From contig JAKJGD010000201.1 in the NCBI GenBank assembly GCA_022704585.1, positions 1 to 5,111 on the forward strand: a DNA stretch of 5,111 nucleotides. Direction: 5' to 3'. The translations under genes were made by a program, and so were the position numbers. The stretch is from Spirochaetota bacterium. GTDB lineage: Bacteria; Spirochaetota; UBA4802; UBA5550. A model generated the notes under the pieces. It was given only the letters and a program-made list of their open reading frames with translations. It was not told the origin of the DNA and did not search any database. Below, piece by piece: positions 1-5,111 of the stretch. How positions within the stretch are numbered: the stretch's first letter is position 1; each line of letters starts with the position of its first letter.

Positions 1-22
1 CCGCCGGGAGCGGCAGTGTCCG

Positions 23-388
23 CTACCGGGTCCGGCAGCGGCTTATGGTCGCATCCTCCTGGTCGCCGTCATTGTAGCTGATATGGATCATTTCGCCTTT
101 TATCACCGTGATTTTCCCGGGGTAGTAGGCCCCGCCGTTTTTCCAGTTGCATTCGACGGCAGTCCCTACTTTCCAGTCGACCTTCCGTATCTTGTCCGCC
201 GTCAGGTCCGCGACATCGCCGTCATCGAACATAACTTTAAATGTGGCGCCCGCCTGGCTGGCGATCTTGGCCGGGTACCAGTAACCGTCGCTCCACTGGC
301 CGAGGATCCGGTCACCAGCCTTCCACGCGAAGGCAGCGACGGAGAATAGTATCAACATCATGGCAAGTCCGGTTTTAATTGCCTTCAT
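23..388 (-). CDS. Small exported protein with two tandem Tudor-like domains
   Basis: The product is 121 residues. Residues 1-21 are a signal peptide (MKAIKTG, a hydrophobic Met/Leu/Ile core, cleavage after AFA). The mature chain is two copies of a ~48-residue unit. Copy 1 (about 22-70) has WKAGDRILGQWSDG, WYPAKI and FDDGDVAD. Copy 2 (about 72-118) has WKVGTAVECNWKNG, YYPGKI and YNDGDQED. The W-x(n)-YPxKI-x(n)-DDGD layout is typical of Tudor/Agenet/SGF29-like small beta-barrels, which in eukaryotes read methylated lysine or arginine. The function of secreted bacterial versions is unknown. Only two cysteines remain after cleavage, C80 and C118, both in copy 2, and they could form a disulfide. 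The gene has its own promoter candidate and ribosome site, and a TAG stop near the window edge. I would expect a periplasmic or surface location; the ligand is not predictable. Confidence 0.85.
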   Translation of the reverse strand: MKAIKTGLAMMLILFSVAAFAWKAGDRILGQWSDGYWYPAKIASQAGATFKVMFDDGDVADLTADKIRKVDWKVGTAVECNWKNGGAYYPGKITVIKGEMIHISYNDGDQEDATISRCRTR

Positions 389-396
389 AGACGACT

Positions 397-401
397 CTCC
401 T
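397..401 (-). promoter_or_regulatory. Ribosome binding site of the Tudor-like gene
   Basis: The minus strand reads AGGAG, then 8 nt, then ATG at 388-386. The site rejects a longer reading from an ATG at 433, which would add 15 polar residues ahead of the signal peptide. The site and spacing are the same as for acsC. Confidence 0.85.
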
Positions 402-450
402 GAATGGTTTTTAATGTGTGACATCGGGACCATGCGTGATCCGTAACTAC

Positions 451-479
451 AGGATACTATATTTTTTGTGTAACGTCAA
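451..479 (-). promoter_or_regulatory. Sigma70-type promoter upstream of the Tudor-like gene
   Basis: On the minus strand, TTGACG (479-474; 5 of 6 to consensus) is followed by a 17-nt A/T-rich spacer and TATCCT (456-451; 4 of 6). The optimal spacing and the position about 60 nt before the start at 388 support a dedicated promoter. It would give a leader of roughly 55 nt. Confidence 0.6.
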
Positions 480-510
480 GGCCTGGTGTCCGGTATAATG
501 ATTACCGCGG

Positions 511-1062
511 CTAAAAGAGGAAGCAGGCGTCCAGGAACGGCATGACCAGCGCGATGCGCTTGCCCTTTTTCGTGACCCCGTATTCTTGCTTCATTTTGTA
601 GTCATAATTGATCCAGCAGTTGATGCCGATCCGGCAGAAGGGCGCGACGATGAAGCCGAGCCCCCCGCCGCCCCCGAAGGTGAAATCGTTGATAATGCCG
701 TTTATTTTAAACCAGGGGGATTTCCAGCGGAAATGGGAGAAGGAGGGGCCGAAGAAGAGCACCGGCTCCAGGAACCGGACCGGGGTGGGGATGTACGCGG
801 CCGGTGTCAGTATGACGGACACGAGCCGCTCCCCCCTGCCGACCAGGGGCCCGTTTGTTTTCCCGGTGCCCCAGATGTACGAGCCTATGGCCCTGATCGC
901 GAGCGGTCTGATGAAGCGGTACTCGACCTGCACGCCTGCCGCGATGCCGTTGAACGCGGCGCCGGCCATACCCTTTTTCCATTCGGCCGTTTCTTCGGCA
1001 GCGTGTGCGGCTGCAGCAGGGAGCGATATGAGAAGGGCGATGGCGATGGCCGCGCGTTTCAC
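511..1062 (-). CDS. Predicted outer-membrane beta-barrel protein, function unknown
   Basis: The product is 183 residues with a clear signal peptide: MKRAAIAIALLISLPAAAAHA, cleavage about residue 21. After it come amphipathic segments alternating hydrophobic and polar residues (VQVEYRFIRPLAIRAIGSYIWG, then a LVSVILTPAAYIP stretch, then EPVLFFGPSFSHF), a glycine run (FGGGGGLGF, about 129-137) and a C-terminal phenylalanine (LDACFLF). These traits match small OmpA/OprF- or opacity-type 8-strand barrels, whose last aromatic residue is often needed for assembly. I do not recognise a specific family. Translation starts at GTG with GAGG 8 nt upstream. The gene begins 10 nt after the DUF1207-like gene and probably shares its transcript. 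No catalytic motif is visible; a structural or transport role in the outer membrane is only a guess. Confidence 0.75.
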   Translation of the reverse strand: MKRAAIAIALLISLPAAAAHAAEETAEWKKGMAGAAFNGIAAGVQVEYRFIRPLAIRAIGSYIWGTGKTNGPLVGRGERLVSVILTPAAYIPTPVRFLEPVLFFGPSFSHFRWKSPWFKINGIINDFTFGGGGGLGFIVAPFCRIGINCWINYDYKMKQEYGVTKKGKRIALVMPFLDACFLF

Positions 1063-1070
1063 CGTGACCG

Positions 1071-1074
1071 CCTC
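1071..1074 (-). promoter_or_regulatory. Ribosome binding site supporting a GTG start
   Basis: The minus strand reads GAGG followed by 8 nt and then GTG at 1062-1060. The site overlaps the TGA stop of the DUF1207-like gene, consistent with coupled translation. It supports the non-ATG start of the downstream protein, as does the signal peptide that begins immediately there. Confidence 0.65.
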
Positions 1075-2053
1075 AGATCAGCTCGAACGAGAGTGTCAGG
1101 CTGTAGTAGGTCGTTTTCGCATGGTAGAATTGCCCCTCCTGAGAGGGCCCGTGATGGAACGAGAAGTAGAGCTGGAGCCTGGGCCGGTACTGGCCGCGGA
1201 GCGCGGTGAACTCAACGCCGAGCGCGTAATTCCCGCTTATCGCGAAGCGGTTGTTCTGCCAGTTCTTGAGGTGGGCCGCCAGGAACGGCTGGAACAGGAG
1301 CGATCGCCCCGCGCGCACGGCGTTGAAAGGCCGCAGCTCGGCCCCGTACTCAACGTAGAAGGGATCGAACCTCGCTCCCTTGAAGGAGTGGTATACGCAT
1401 CCGACGCCGGCGTGCACCCGCACCTGCTCCACGATGTCGTACGAGGCGAACAGGTCAACTCCCTCGTTGCTCACGTTCCTCCGGGTTATCTCCGGGTACA
1501 GTATGATGAACTCGTCGCCCAGGTGGGACGACATGTGCCAGAACCTGACCTGCAGGGCGAGGGGCCCGTACCGGTAGGAGGTCGGGAACGCGAACCAGTA
1601 GTCCGCGTTGAGCAGGGTGGAGCCGTCGCCCAGCCAGCCGCCCGTCCTCTTGAACGCGAACACCGCCCACACCGAGCCCTCGACATCTAGCTGGAGGAGG
1701 CCCCGTGCCACGTCCCAGCGATACAGGGGGAGGCGCGACCCGAGCGAGACCGCGCCGAAGGTTTTGTCGTCTCCCAGGACGCGGCTGTCGGTGCCGTAGC
1801 GGGTGCGGAACCGGTTGAACGCGTCGTCGTGGTAGCGGATGCCGCCGGAGAAGCCGACCCGGCGCGGGTCGGCGCTGAACGAGGGAAATAGCCTGGTCGC
1901 CGGGAGCCATCCGGCGCTGTCGTGCGAGAGGTGCGCCTGGTCGCCGGAAGGGAGATTTGCGGCGCGTGCGGGTGCGGCGGATGCAAACGCGGCGAGGGCG
2001 AGCGCGAAGCCGGACAGAACCGCGCGGGTTGCGAGCCGGCCGGCCTGTTTCAT
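1073..2053 (-). CDS. Exported DUF1207-like family protein, probable outer-membrane protein
   Basis: This 326-residue protein of unknown biochemical function has an N-terminal signal peptide: MKQAGRLATR, then a hydrophobic Ala/Leu core, then an APARA cleavage site near residue 31. The mature part is rich in aromatic and alternating hydrophobic residues, as in a beta-barrel. Family-like motifs are WLPATRLFPSFSADPR (about 49-64), HMSSHLGDEF (173-182) and HHGPSQEGQFY near the end. I recognise these as DUF1207-like from memory, without a search. I prefer the ATG at 2053 because it overlaps the acsE TGA as ATGA and puts charged residues directly before the hydrophobic core. An in-frame ATG at 2065 would add four residues and also lacks a good ribosome site. 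This coupling makes it likely to be co-expressed with acsE, but a link to C1 metabolism is only inferred from position. Confidence 0.82.
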   Translation of the reverse strand: MKQAGRLATRAVLSGFALALAAFASAAPARAANLPSGDQAHLSHDSAGWLPATRLFPSFSADPRRVGFSGGIRYHDDAFNRFRTRYGTDSRVLGDDKTFGAVSLGSRLPLYRWDVARGLLQLDVEGSVWAVFAFKRTGGWLGDGSTLLNADYWFAFPTSYRYGPLALQVRFWHMSSHLGDEFIILYPEITRRNVSNEGVDLFASYDIVEQVRVHAGVGCVYHSFKGARFDPFYVEYGAELRPFNAVRAGRSLLFQPFLAAHLKNWQNNRFAISGNYALGVEFTALRGQYRPRLQLYFSFHHGPSQEGQFYHAKTTYYSLTLSFELI

Positions 2054-2937
2054 ATGTCCAGCCATGAATGCGAAAACACGGACTCGCCTGTGAGCACGCG
2101 TACCGTTTTCGCGTATTTTGCTTCTTCTTCCGAGAGCGTGGCACCGTCGATCTCCTCGCCGTCCATCATGCGGTGCACGAGCCGCACTGCCGTGTCAGGC
2201 CTGCCTGACGCGATGGAGGGTATCACCTCGTCGAACGCGTCCACGATCGCGGCCGAGAGGCCCTGCCGCATGAGCATGATCAGGTAGGTGCGATTGAGCC
2301 AGTGCCGGAGGTGGGCCGGCACGCCGCTGGACACGTTGGAGAGTCCGCATATGGTGCGGGCTTCCGGCGCGATGTCCTTCACCATGGCGATGAACTCAAG
2401 GCAGGCCCGGAGCTGCGACGTCTCCACCGACACGGGCGTCACGATCGGATCGATCCACACCCGGTCCATGGGAACGCCGGCCTCGGCCGCCTTCTGCATG
2501 AAGTCGACCAGGAGCATGGCGCGCTCGTTCGCGTCGCGCGGCATGCCTGCGTCGCTCCAGAGGAGCGCGATGCAGTCCGCCCCCGTGCGCGCGGCAAGGT
2601 CGAGCCCGGGGCCGAACCGGGAGGTTTGCAGGGATATGGAGTTCATGAGGGGAGGGCGCCGGCAGGTTTTGATGCCGGCCTCCATTGCCTCGAGGTTGGT
2701 CGTGTCGAGGGAGAGGCGGACGTCGGTCGCTTCCTGGATCGTCTCAACGAGCCAGGGCATGAGCTCGCGGCCGTCTTTCCGTGCCGGGCCGATGTTGATG
2801 TCGATGAGGTCGACTCCCTGTTCCGCTTCCCGGCGCGCCATCTCCTTGATGGCCGCCGCGTCCCGCTCCTTCATCGCGGTCCCCGCGGCAGTTGACATGA
2901 CGTTCAGGTTTTCGCCGACGCGGATCAACGAGGCCAT
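2050..2937 (-). CDS. acsE: 5-methyltetrahydrofolate:corrinoid iron-sulfur protein methyltransferase
   Basis: The enzyme transfers the N5-methyl group of methyl-tetrahydrofolate to Co(I) of the corrinoid iron-sulfur protein, the last step of the methyl branch. The 295 residues form a pterin-binding TIM barrel. Seen motifs are VGENLNVM near the start, DLIDINIGPA (43-52), LSLDTTN (D78), MNS (N99), WIDPIVTPVS (D163) and GLSNVSSG (N201). These align with Moorella residues D75, N96, D160 and N199, the pterin-contacting positions, at offsets of 2 to 3. The protein is about 30 residues longer than the Moorella enzyme (about 262); the extra length is an acidic stretch (about 250-275) before the final helix, which ends SHSWLDI. 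The ATG is 4 nt after the acsC stop, and no good Shine-Dalgarno sequence precedes it, so translation probably depends on coupling to acsC. Its stop overlaps the start of the next gene. Confidence 0.95.
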   Translation of the reverse strand: MASLIRVGENLNVMSTAAGTAMKERDAAAIKEMARREAEQGVDLIDINIGPARKDGRELMPWLVETIQEATDVRLSLDTTNLEAMEAGIKTCRRPPLMNSISLQTSRFGPGLDLAARTGADCIALLWSDAGMPRDANERAMLLVDFMQKAAEAGVPMDRVWIDPIVTPVSVETSQLRACLEFIAMVKDIAPEARTICGLSNVSSGVPAHLRHWLNRTYLIMLMRQGLSAAIVDAFDEVIPSIASGRPDTAVRLVHRMMDGEEIDGATLSEEEAKYAKTVRVLTGESVFSHSWLDI

Positions 2938-2941
2938 GGCG

Positions 2942-4273
2942 CTACACCGTGTACTGCTTCATGAAAGCCGGAATATGAGCGGCCTCGCGCGGGCCGATCG
3001 TTATCTTCCAGTCCGCGAGCTCTTCTTCCAGCTCGCCGCTTATGGAGGCGGAGTAGCCCGGGATGACCAGCGAGCGGTGCTTGACCTTGTCCGCGATCCC
3101 GCACTTTTTCACGAACGAGCCGATGGCGTCCGCCACGAACTTGCCGGCCGCCCACGCGGTCAGCACGGACAGGCCCTCGCAGTCCATGATCAGGAGCCAG
3201 GCGGGCATGCGGCTCCCCTCGATCTCGCCCGACACGATGAAGTAGGTCAGCGAAAAGTTGGTGGTGATGAGGACGGGTGAGTTCTCGTCAGGGTTGTTGA
3301 TCGGGTAGATGCCCTGCTCGGTCGCCATGGGCCGCTGGGGATCGGTAAAGATGTTCATCCGCTCCACCAGGAGCGGGAAGAGGCTTTCGCCCTTCAGGTC
3401 CGAGAGGACCACGATGCCGGCGTACTTGGCTATGAAGGTGGAGGCGATCAGGGCCTCCTCCATCGGGTCTTTCGCCATGTCGCAGGGGAAGGCGATCGTG
3501 GGATAGCCCAGGGCGCGGACGCCGCCCTTCACCGCGGCGCGGCGAATGACCACCTGGTCCTCGAACGCCTGTTTCATGCCCCGGGAGCCGGTGTCGATGA
3601 CGATCTCCTTCAGGCCCATGCCGGAGAGCTTCTGCGTGAGCTCGATCACCTCGTCCATGCCCGATCCCTTCACGGCGACCGGGCACATGTTGTCCAGGGC
3701 GAGCTTTCCCACCGCGTCGGCGTTCGCCTTCGTGGCAGCGTACAGGAGCGGCTTTTTCGCAGCCGCGTGCTTGAGGCCCGCGGCCAGGACGGCCGGGTCT
3801 TCGCTCATCAGGATGAGGCCCGCGTCGGTCGCGGCCGCTTTCTGCACGAGCTTCTCGAACGCGGCCGCGTCGCCCTTTTCGGAGCGCACCGCGATCAGGT
3901 CAGCTGCGAGCTGCACGCCCACGCGCTCGTACCTGAGCCCGGCGAAGCGTTCGAGCCTCCCGGCGATGTCCCCGTCGCTCATCGCGTCGGTGACCAGCAC
4001 CGCGATGCCGGTCGGGCTCACGAAGGTCTTCTCGTGGCGGAAGAGGACGGTCTCGCCCCCGGTCTTGAACTGGCCTATCGTGACCGGCAGCACCGGCGGC
4101 GCAGACGCTGATTCGAGCTTTGCCCGCGATTCGGCCGACACGTGCGGGCACCGGGACAGCTCGGCCTGCCCGGCGGCGAGCTTCATCGCGAAGGCAAGGC
4201 AGGTCGGCACGCCGCAGTCGCCGCAGTTGGTTTGTGGTAAGAGTTTGTAAATTTCAATGCCGGTCATTCCCAT
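2942..4273 (-). CDS. acsC: Corrinoid iron-sulfur protein large subunit (CODH/ACS gamma subunit)
   Basis: This cytoplasmic protein carries the methyl group on cobalamin between AcsE and the AcsB A-cluster, and uses its own cluster for reductive reactivation of cobalt. The product is 443 residues, close to the 446 of the Moorella protein. Residues 1-45 form the [4Fe-4S] domain, with C17, C20, C25 and C42 in the CX2CX4CX16C pattern. A TIM-barrel-like domain follows (about 70-325), with segments such as LILMSEDP and VIDTGSRG. The C-terminal cobalamin-binding Rossmann-like domain (about 330-443) includes TTNFSLTYF and MDCEGLSVLTAWAAGKF, both typical of the family. The start is set by AGGAG 8 nt upstream. 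The gene lies between acsB, beyond a repeat-filled gap, and acsE, which begins 4 nt after its TAG stop. The small subunit acsD, often adjacent in other organisms, is absent from this window. Confidence 0.96.
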   Translation of the reverse strand: MGMTGIEIYKLLPQTNCGDCGVPTCLAFAMKLAAGQAELSRCPHVSAESRAKLESASAPPVLPVTIGQFKTGGETVLFRHEKTFVSPTGIAVLVTDAMSDGDIAGRLERFAGLRYERVGVQLAADLIAVRSEKGDAAAFEKLVQKAAATDAGLILMSEDPAVLAAGLKHAAAKKPLLYAATKANADAVGKLALDNMCPVAVKGSGMDEVIELTQKLSGMGLKEIVIDTGSRGMKQAFEDQVVIRRAAVKGGVRALGYPTIAFPCDMAKDPMEEALIASTFIAKYAGIVVLSDLKGESLFPLLVERMNIFTDPQRPMATEQGIYPINNPDENSPVLITTNFSLTYFIVSGEIEGSRMPAWLLIMDCEGLSVLTAWAAGKFVADAIGSFVKKCGIADKVKHRSLVIPGYSASISGELEEELADWKITIGPREAAHIPAFMKQYTV

Positions 4274-4281
4274 GGTAGAGT

Positions 4282-4286
4282 CTCCT
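4282..4286 (-). promoter_or_regulatory. Ribosome binding site of acsC
   Basis: The minus strand reads AGGAG followed by 8 nt and then ATG at 4273-4271. This selects the first of two nearby ATG codons (the other is 6 nt later, giving a 14-nt spacing) as the acsC start. Confidence 0.85.
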
Positions 4287-4293
4287 GATAATT

Positions 4294-4321
4294 AATATAA
4301 CATTGCATTCGTTTTTTTCAT
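4294..4321 (-). promoter_or_regulatory. Weak candidate promoter upstream of acsC
   Basis: The AT-rich stretch between the inverted-repeat element and acsC contains, on the minus strand, ATGAAA (4321-4316; 4 of 6 to TTGACA), a 16-nt spacer and TATATT (4299-4294; 5 of 6 to TATAAT). A start here would give a leader of only about 13 nt, barely including the ribosome binding site, and any AT-rich stretch can yield such matches. acsC may simply be read through from acsB. Confidence 0.2.
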
Positions 4322-4331
4322 AATACTTTTA

Positions 4332-4441
4332 GACCTCACCCCGCCTCCGGCGCGCCCTCTCCCAAAGAGAGAGGGCTTCGTAAGAAAGAGCCCGTTCCGG
4401 CTCCCCCCTCTCCCCATGGGAGAGGGGACGGGGGTGAGGTC
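4332..4441. repeat. 110-bp inverted-repeat element (MITE/REP-like) between acsB and acsC
   Basis: The element is bounded by perfect 11-bp terminal inverted repeats, GACCTCACCCC at 4332-4342 and GGGGTGAGGTC at 4431-4441. Two smaller hairpins sit inside. One has an 8-bp stem (4354-4361 with 4369-4376) and a 7-nt loop. The other has a 10-bp stem (4405-4414 with 4418-4427) and a 3-nt loop. The whole can fold as a three-way junction on either strand. There is no coding capacity and no T-tract after the hairpins on the minus strand, so it is not a standard intrinsic terminator. Its CCTCACCCC...CCTCTCCC...GGGAGAGG...GGGGTGAGG pattern resembles dispersed palindromic repeats I recall from many environmental bacteria, which suggests a non-autonomous mobile or REP-like element. 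Only one copy is visible here, so repetitiveness is inferred. Confidence 0.8.
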
Positions 4442-4442
4442 G

Positions 4443-5111
4443 TCAAAACAGCGGCTCCATCGTCAGCGCCGGGTGCCCCTTCTCCGTGAGGAACGCGAGC
4501 ACCTCTTCCTCCGTGGTGCCGACGGTTTCATCGGCTATCTTGTCGAGCAGGTCGGGCTCGCCGATCTCGGCCGCGCGCCTGTTAAAGGGCTCCCGGACCT
4601 GCTCCTTGAGCGCGCGCGGCATCCAGACCAGGCGCCGTATGCCGCCCTCGGCGGCAAGGAACTTCTTGCTGGTTATGTAGTACTTGCTGTGGCCCACGAA
4701 GCCCGGGGTGATGTTTCCGCCGCCGACCATGCCGGCCAGGGTGGTGAACTTCATGCCGGAGGGCGTCATCGCCGGCGTGTCGCGGTCCACGGTCATCACG
4801 CCGTTGCAGAGCGGCAGGATGGCGGCGATGCACTCGAAGCAGCCGCACGAGGTCATCGGGTTCCGCATGATGCTGTAGGCGTCCACGGTCTGCACCGTGC
4901 CGCGGGAGGCTTTGGCCACGAACTCGTCCACGCCCTTCCAGCGGCCGTACCGCGCATCGAGCACCGCGCCCTTGTGAACCGGCTGGTTCGGGCCGGTCGG
5001 GTTTATCTCGAAGGACGCCTTGCAGTCGAGCCAGTTGTACGCGCCGCAGAGACCGGTCCGCTCGGGTGTCACCACGCACACGTGGTTCGGCGCGAAGGAC
5101 TGGCAGAGCAG
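4443..5111 (-). CDS. acsB: Acetyl-CoA synthase (CODH/ACS complex subunit beta), C-terminal part, partial at right edge
   Basis: This cytoplasmic enzyme assembles acetyl-CoA from CO, CoA and the methyl group of the corrinoid iron-sulfur protein. The reading frame is open to the window edge, so the 5' part is missing; about 222 residues are visible, against roughly 730 in the Moorella enzyme. The first visible residues read LLCQSFAPNHVCVV, matching the A-cluster region. Cysteine codons at 5103-5105, 5076-5078 and 5046-5048 correspond from memory to Moorella C509, C518 and C528; the partner of C506 lies just outside. The Cys-Gly-Cys that holds the nickel site (C595/C597) is at 4839-4847, inside TSCGCFEC, exactly 67 residues after the C528 equivalent as in Moorella. 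The tail ends KGHPALTMEPLF, close to the usual family ending. All visible catalytic ligands are intact, so this should be a functional synthase. The GTG at 5081 is internal and is not a start. Confidence 0.96.
   Translation of the reverse strand: MLCQSFAPNHVCVVTPERTGLCGAYNWLDCKASFEINPTGPNQPVHKGAVLDARYGRWKGVDEFVAKASRGTVQTVDAYSIMRNPMTSCGCFECIAAILPLCNGVMTVDRDTPAMTPSGMKFTTLAGMVGGGNITPGFVGHSKYYITSKKFLAAEGGIRRLVWMPRALKEQVREPFNRRAAEIGEPDLLDKIADETVGTTEEEVLAFLTEKGHPALTMEPLF

Noticed and set aside
1..22. GC-rich sequence after the Tudor-like stop that might begin a terminator.
   Set aside because: Only 22 nt are visible, with a 4-bp stem at most, so nothing can be supported.
389..433. Longer start for the Tudor-like protein at an upstream ATG (433).
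   Set aside because: It would place polar residues before the signal peptide, and the AGGAG site sits 8 nt ahead of the ATG at 388.
490..510. Imperfect inverted repeat just after the barrel gene stop (CGGTA and TACCG arms), considered as a terminator.
   Set aside because: The stem is only about 5 bp with a 7-nt AT-rich loop and no T-tract follows.
608..1690. Long plus-strand open frame opposite the two outer-membrane protein genes.
   Set aside because: It lies antisense to two genes that have signal peptides, coupled starts and sensible spacing. Its translation is low-complexity and Pro/Arg/Glu-rich, as expected from the reverse of GC-rich codons.
2288..3280. Long plus-strand open frame across the acsE/acsC junction.
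   Set aside because: It is antisense to two unmistakable conserved enzymes, and its composition (Arg, Ser, Met-rich) is typical of a shadow frame.
3546..4250. Plus-strand open frame opposite the acsC 5' half.
   Set aside because: Antisense to the conserved iron-sulfur and barrel domains of acsC, with no ribosome site or recognisable motif.
4354..4427. Hairpins after acsB considered as a rho-independent terminator.
   Set aside because: On the minus strand neither hairpin is followed by a T-tract; the hairpins belong to the inverted-repeat element. A weak effect on read-through is still possible.
1..5111. CRISPR arrays, tRNA or rRNA genes and intact transposase genes.
   Set aside because: No regularly spaced direct repeats, no tRNA-like cloverleaf noticed in the gaps, and no transposase motifs in any frame; the only non-coding stretch above 100 nt is the repeat-filled acsB-acsC spacer and the promoter gap at 389-510.

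Overview
The window carries the 3' end of a Wood-Ljungdahl (reductive acetyl-CoA) gene cluster followed by three genes for exported proteins, all read from the minus strand. Conservation of the enzymes is strong: the A-cluster cysteines of acetyl-CoA synthase, the [4Fe-4S] cysteine motif of the corrinoid iron-sulfur protein and the pterin-binding residues of the methyltransferase can all be read directly. The DNA is GC-rich (above 60% by eye in the coding parts). The host is therefore an anaerobe using the acetyl-CoA pathway for CO2 fixation, acetogenesis or acetate/C1 oxidation. A DUF1207-like protein and a second predicted outer-membrane protein, both with signal peptides, point to a Gram-negative (diderm) cell. 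I cannot fix the lineage; Desulfobacterota-like or Spirochaetota-like bacteria would fit.

Layout in transcription order (right to left). (1) acsB, C-terminal ~222 residues, running off the right edge (5111-4443). (2) A 169-nt gap filled mostly by a 110-bp inverted-repeat, MITE-like element (4441-4332), then a short AT-rich stretch with a ribosome binding site. (3) acsC, complete (4273-2942). (4) acsE, complete, 4 nt after acsC (2937-2050). (5) A DUF1207-like exported protein whose preferred start overlaps the acsE stop as ATGA (2053-1073). (6) A 183-residue predicted beta-barrel protein with a GTG start, 10 nt further on (1062-511). (7) After a gap with a good sigma70-type promoter, a small exported protein with two tandem Tudor-like repeats (388-23).

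How they work together: AcsE moves the methyl group of methyl-tetrahydrofolate to the cobalt of the corrinoid protein. AcsC is the large subunit of that protein and delivers the methyl group to the A-cluster nickel of AcsB, which joins it with CO and CoA to make acetyl-CoA. The small corrinoid subunit (acsD) and the CO dehydrogenase subunit are not in view. The DUF1207 and barrel genes are arranged as if co-transcribed and translationally coupled to acsE, although they have no known role in this pathway; the Tudor-like gene appears to have its own promoter.

Possible novelties are the structured repeat lying 1 bp beyond the acsB stop, the envelope genes coupled to a core C1 operon, and the secreted tandem Tudor-like protein. 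None of these by itself proves a new system.
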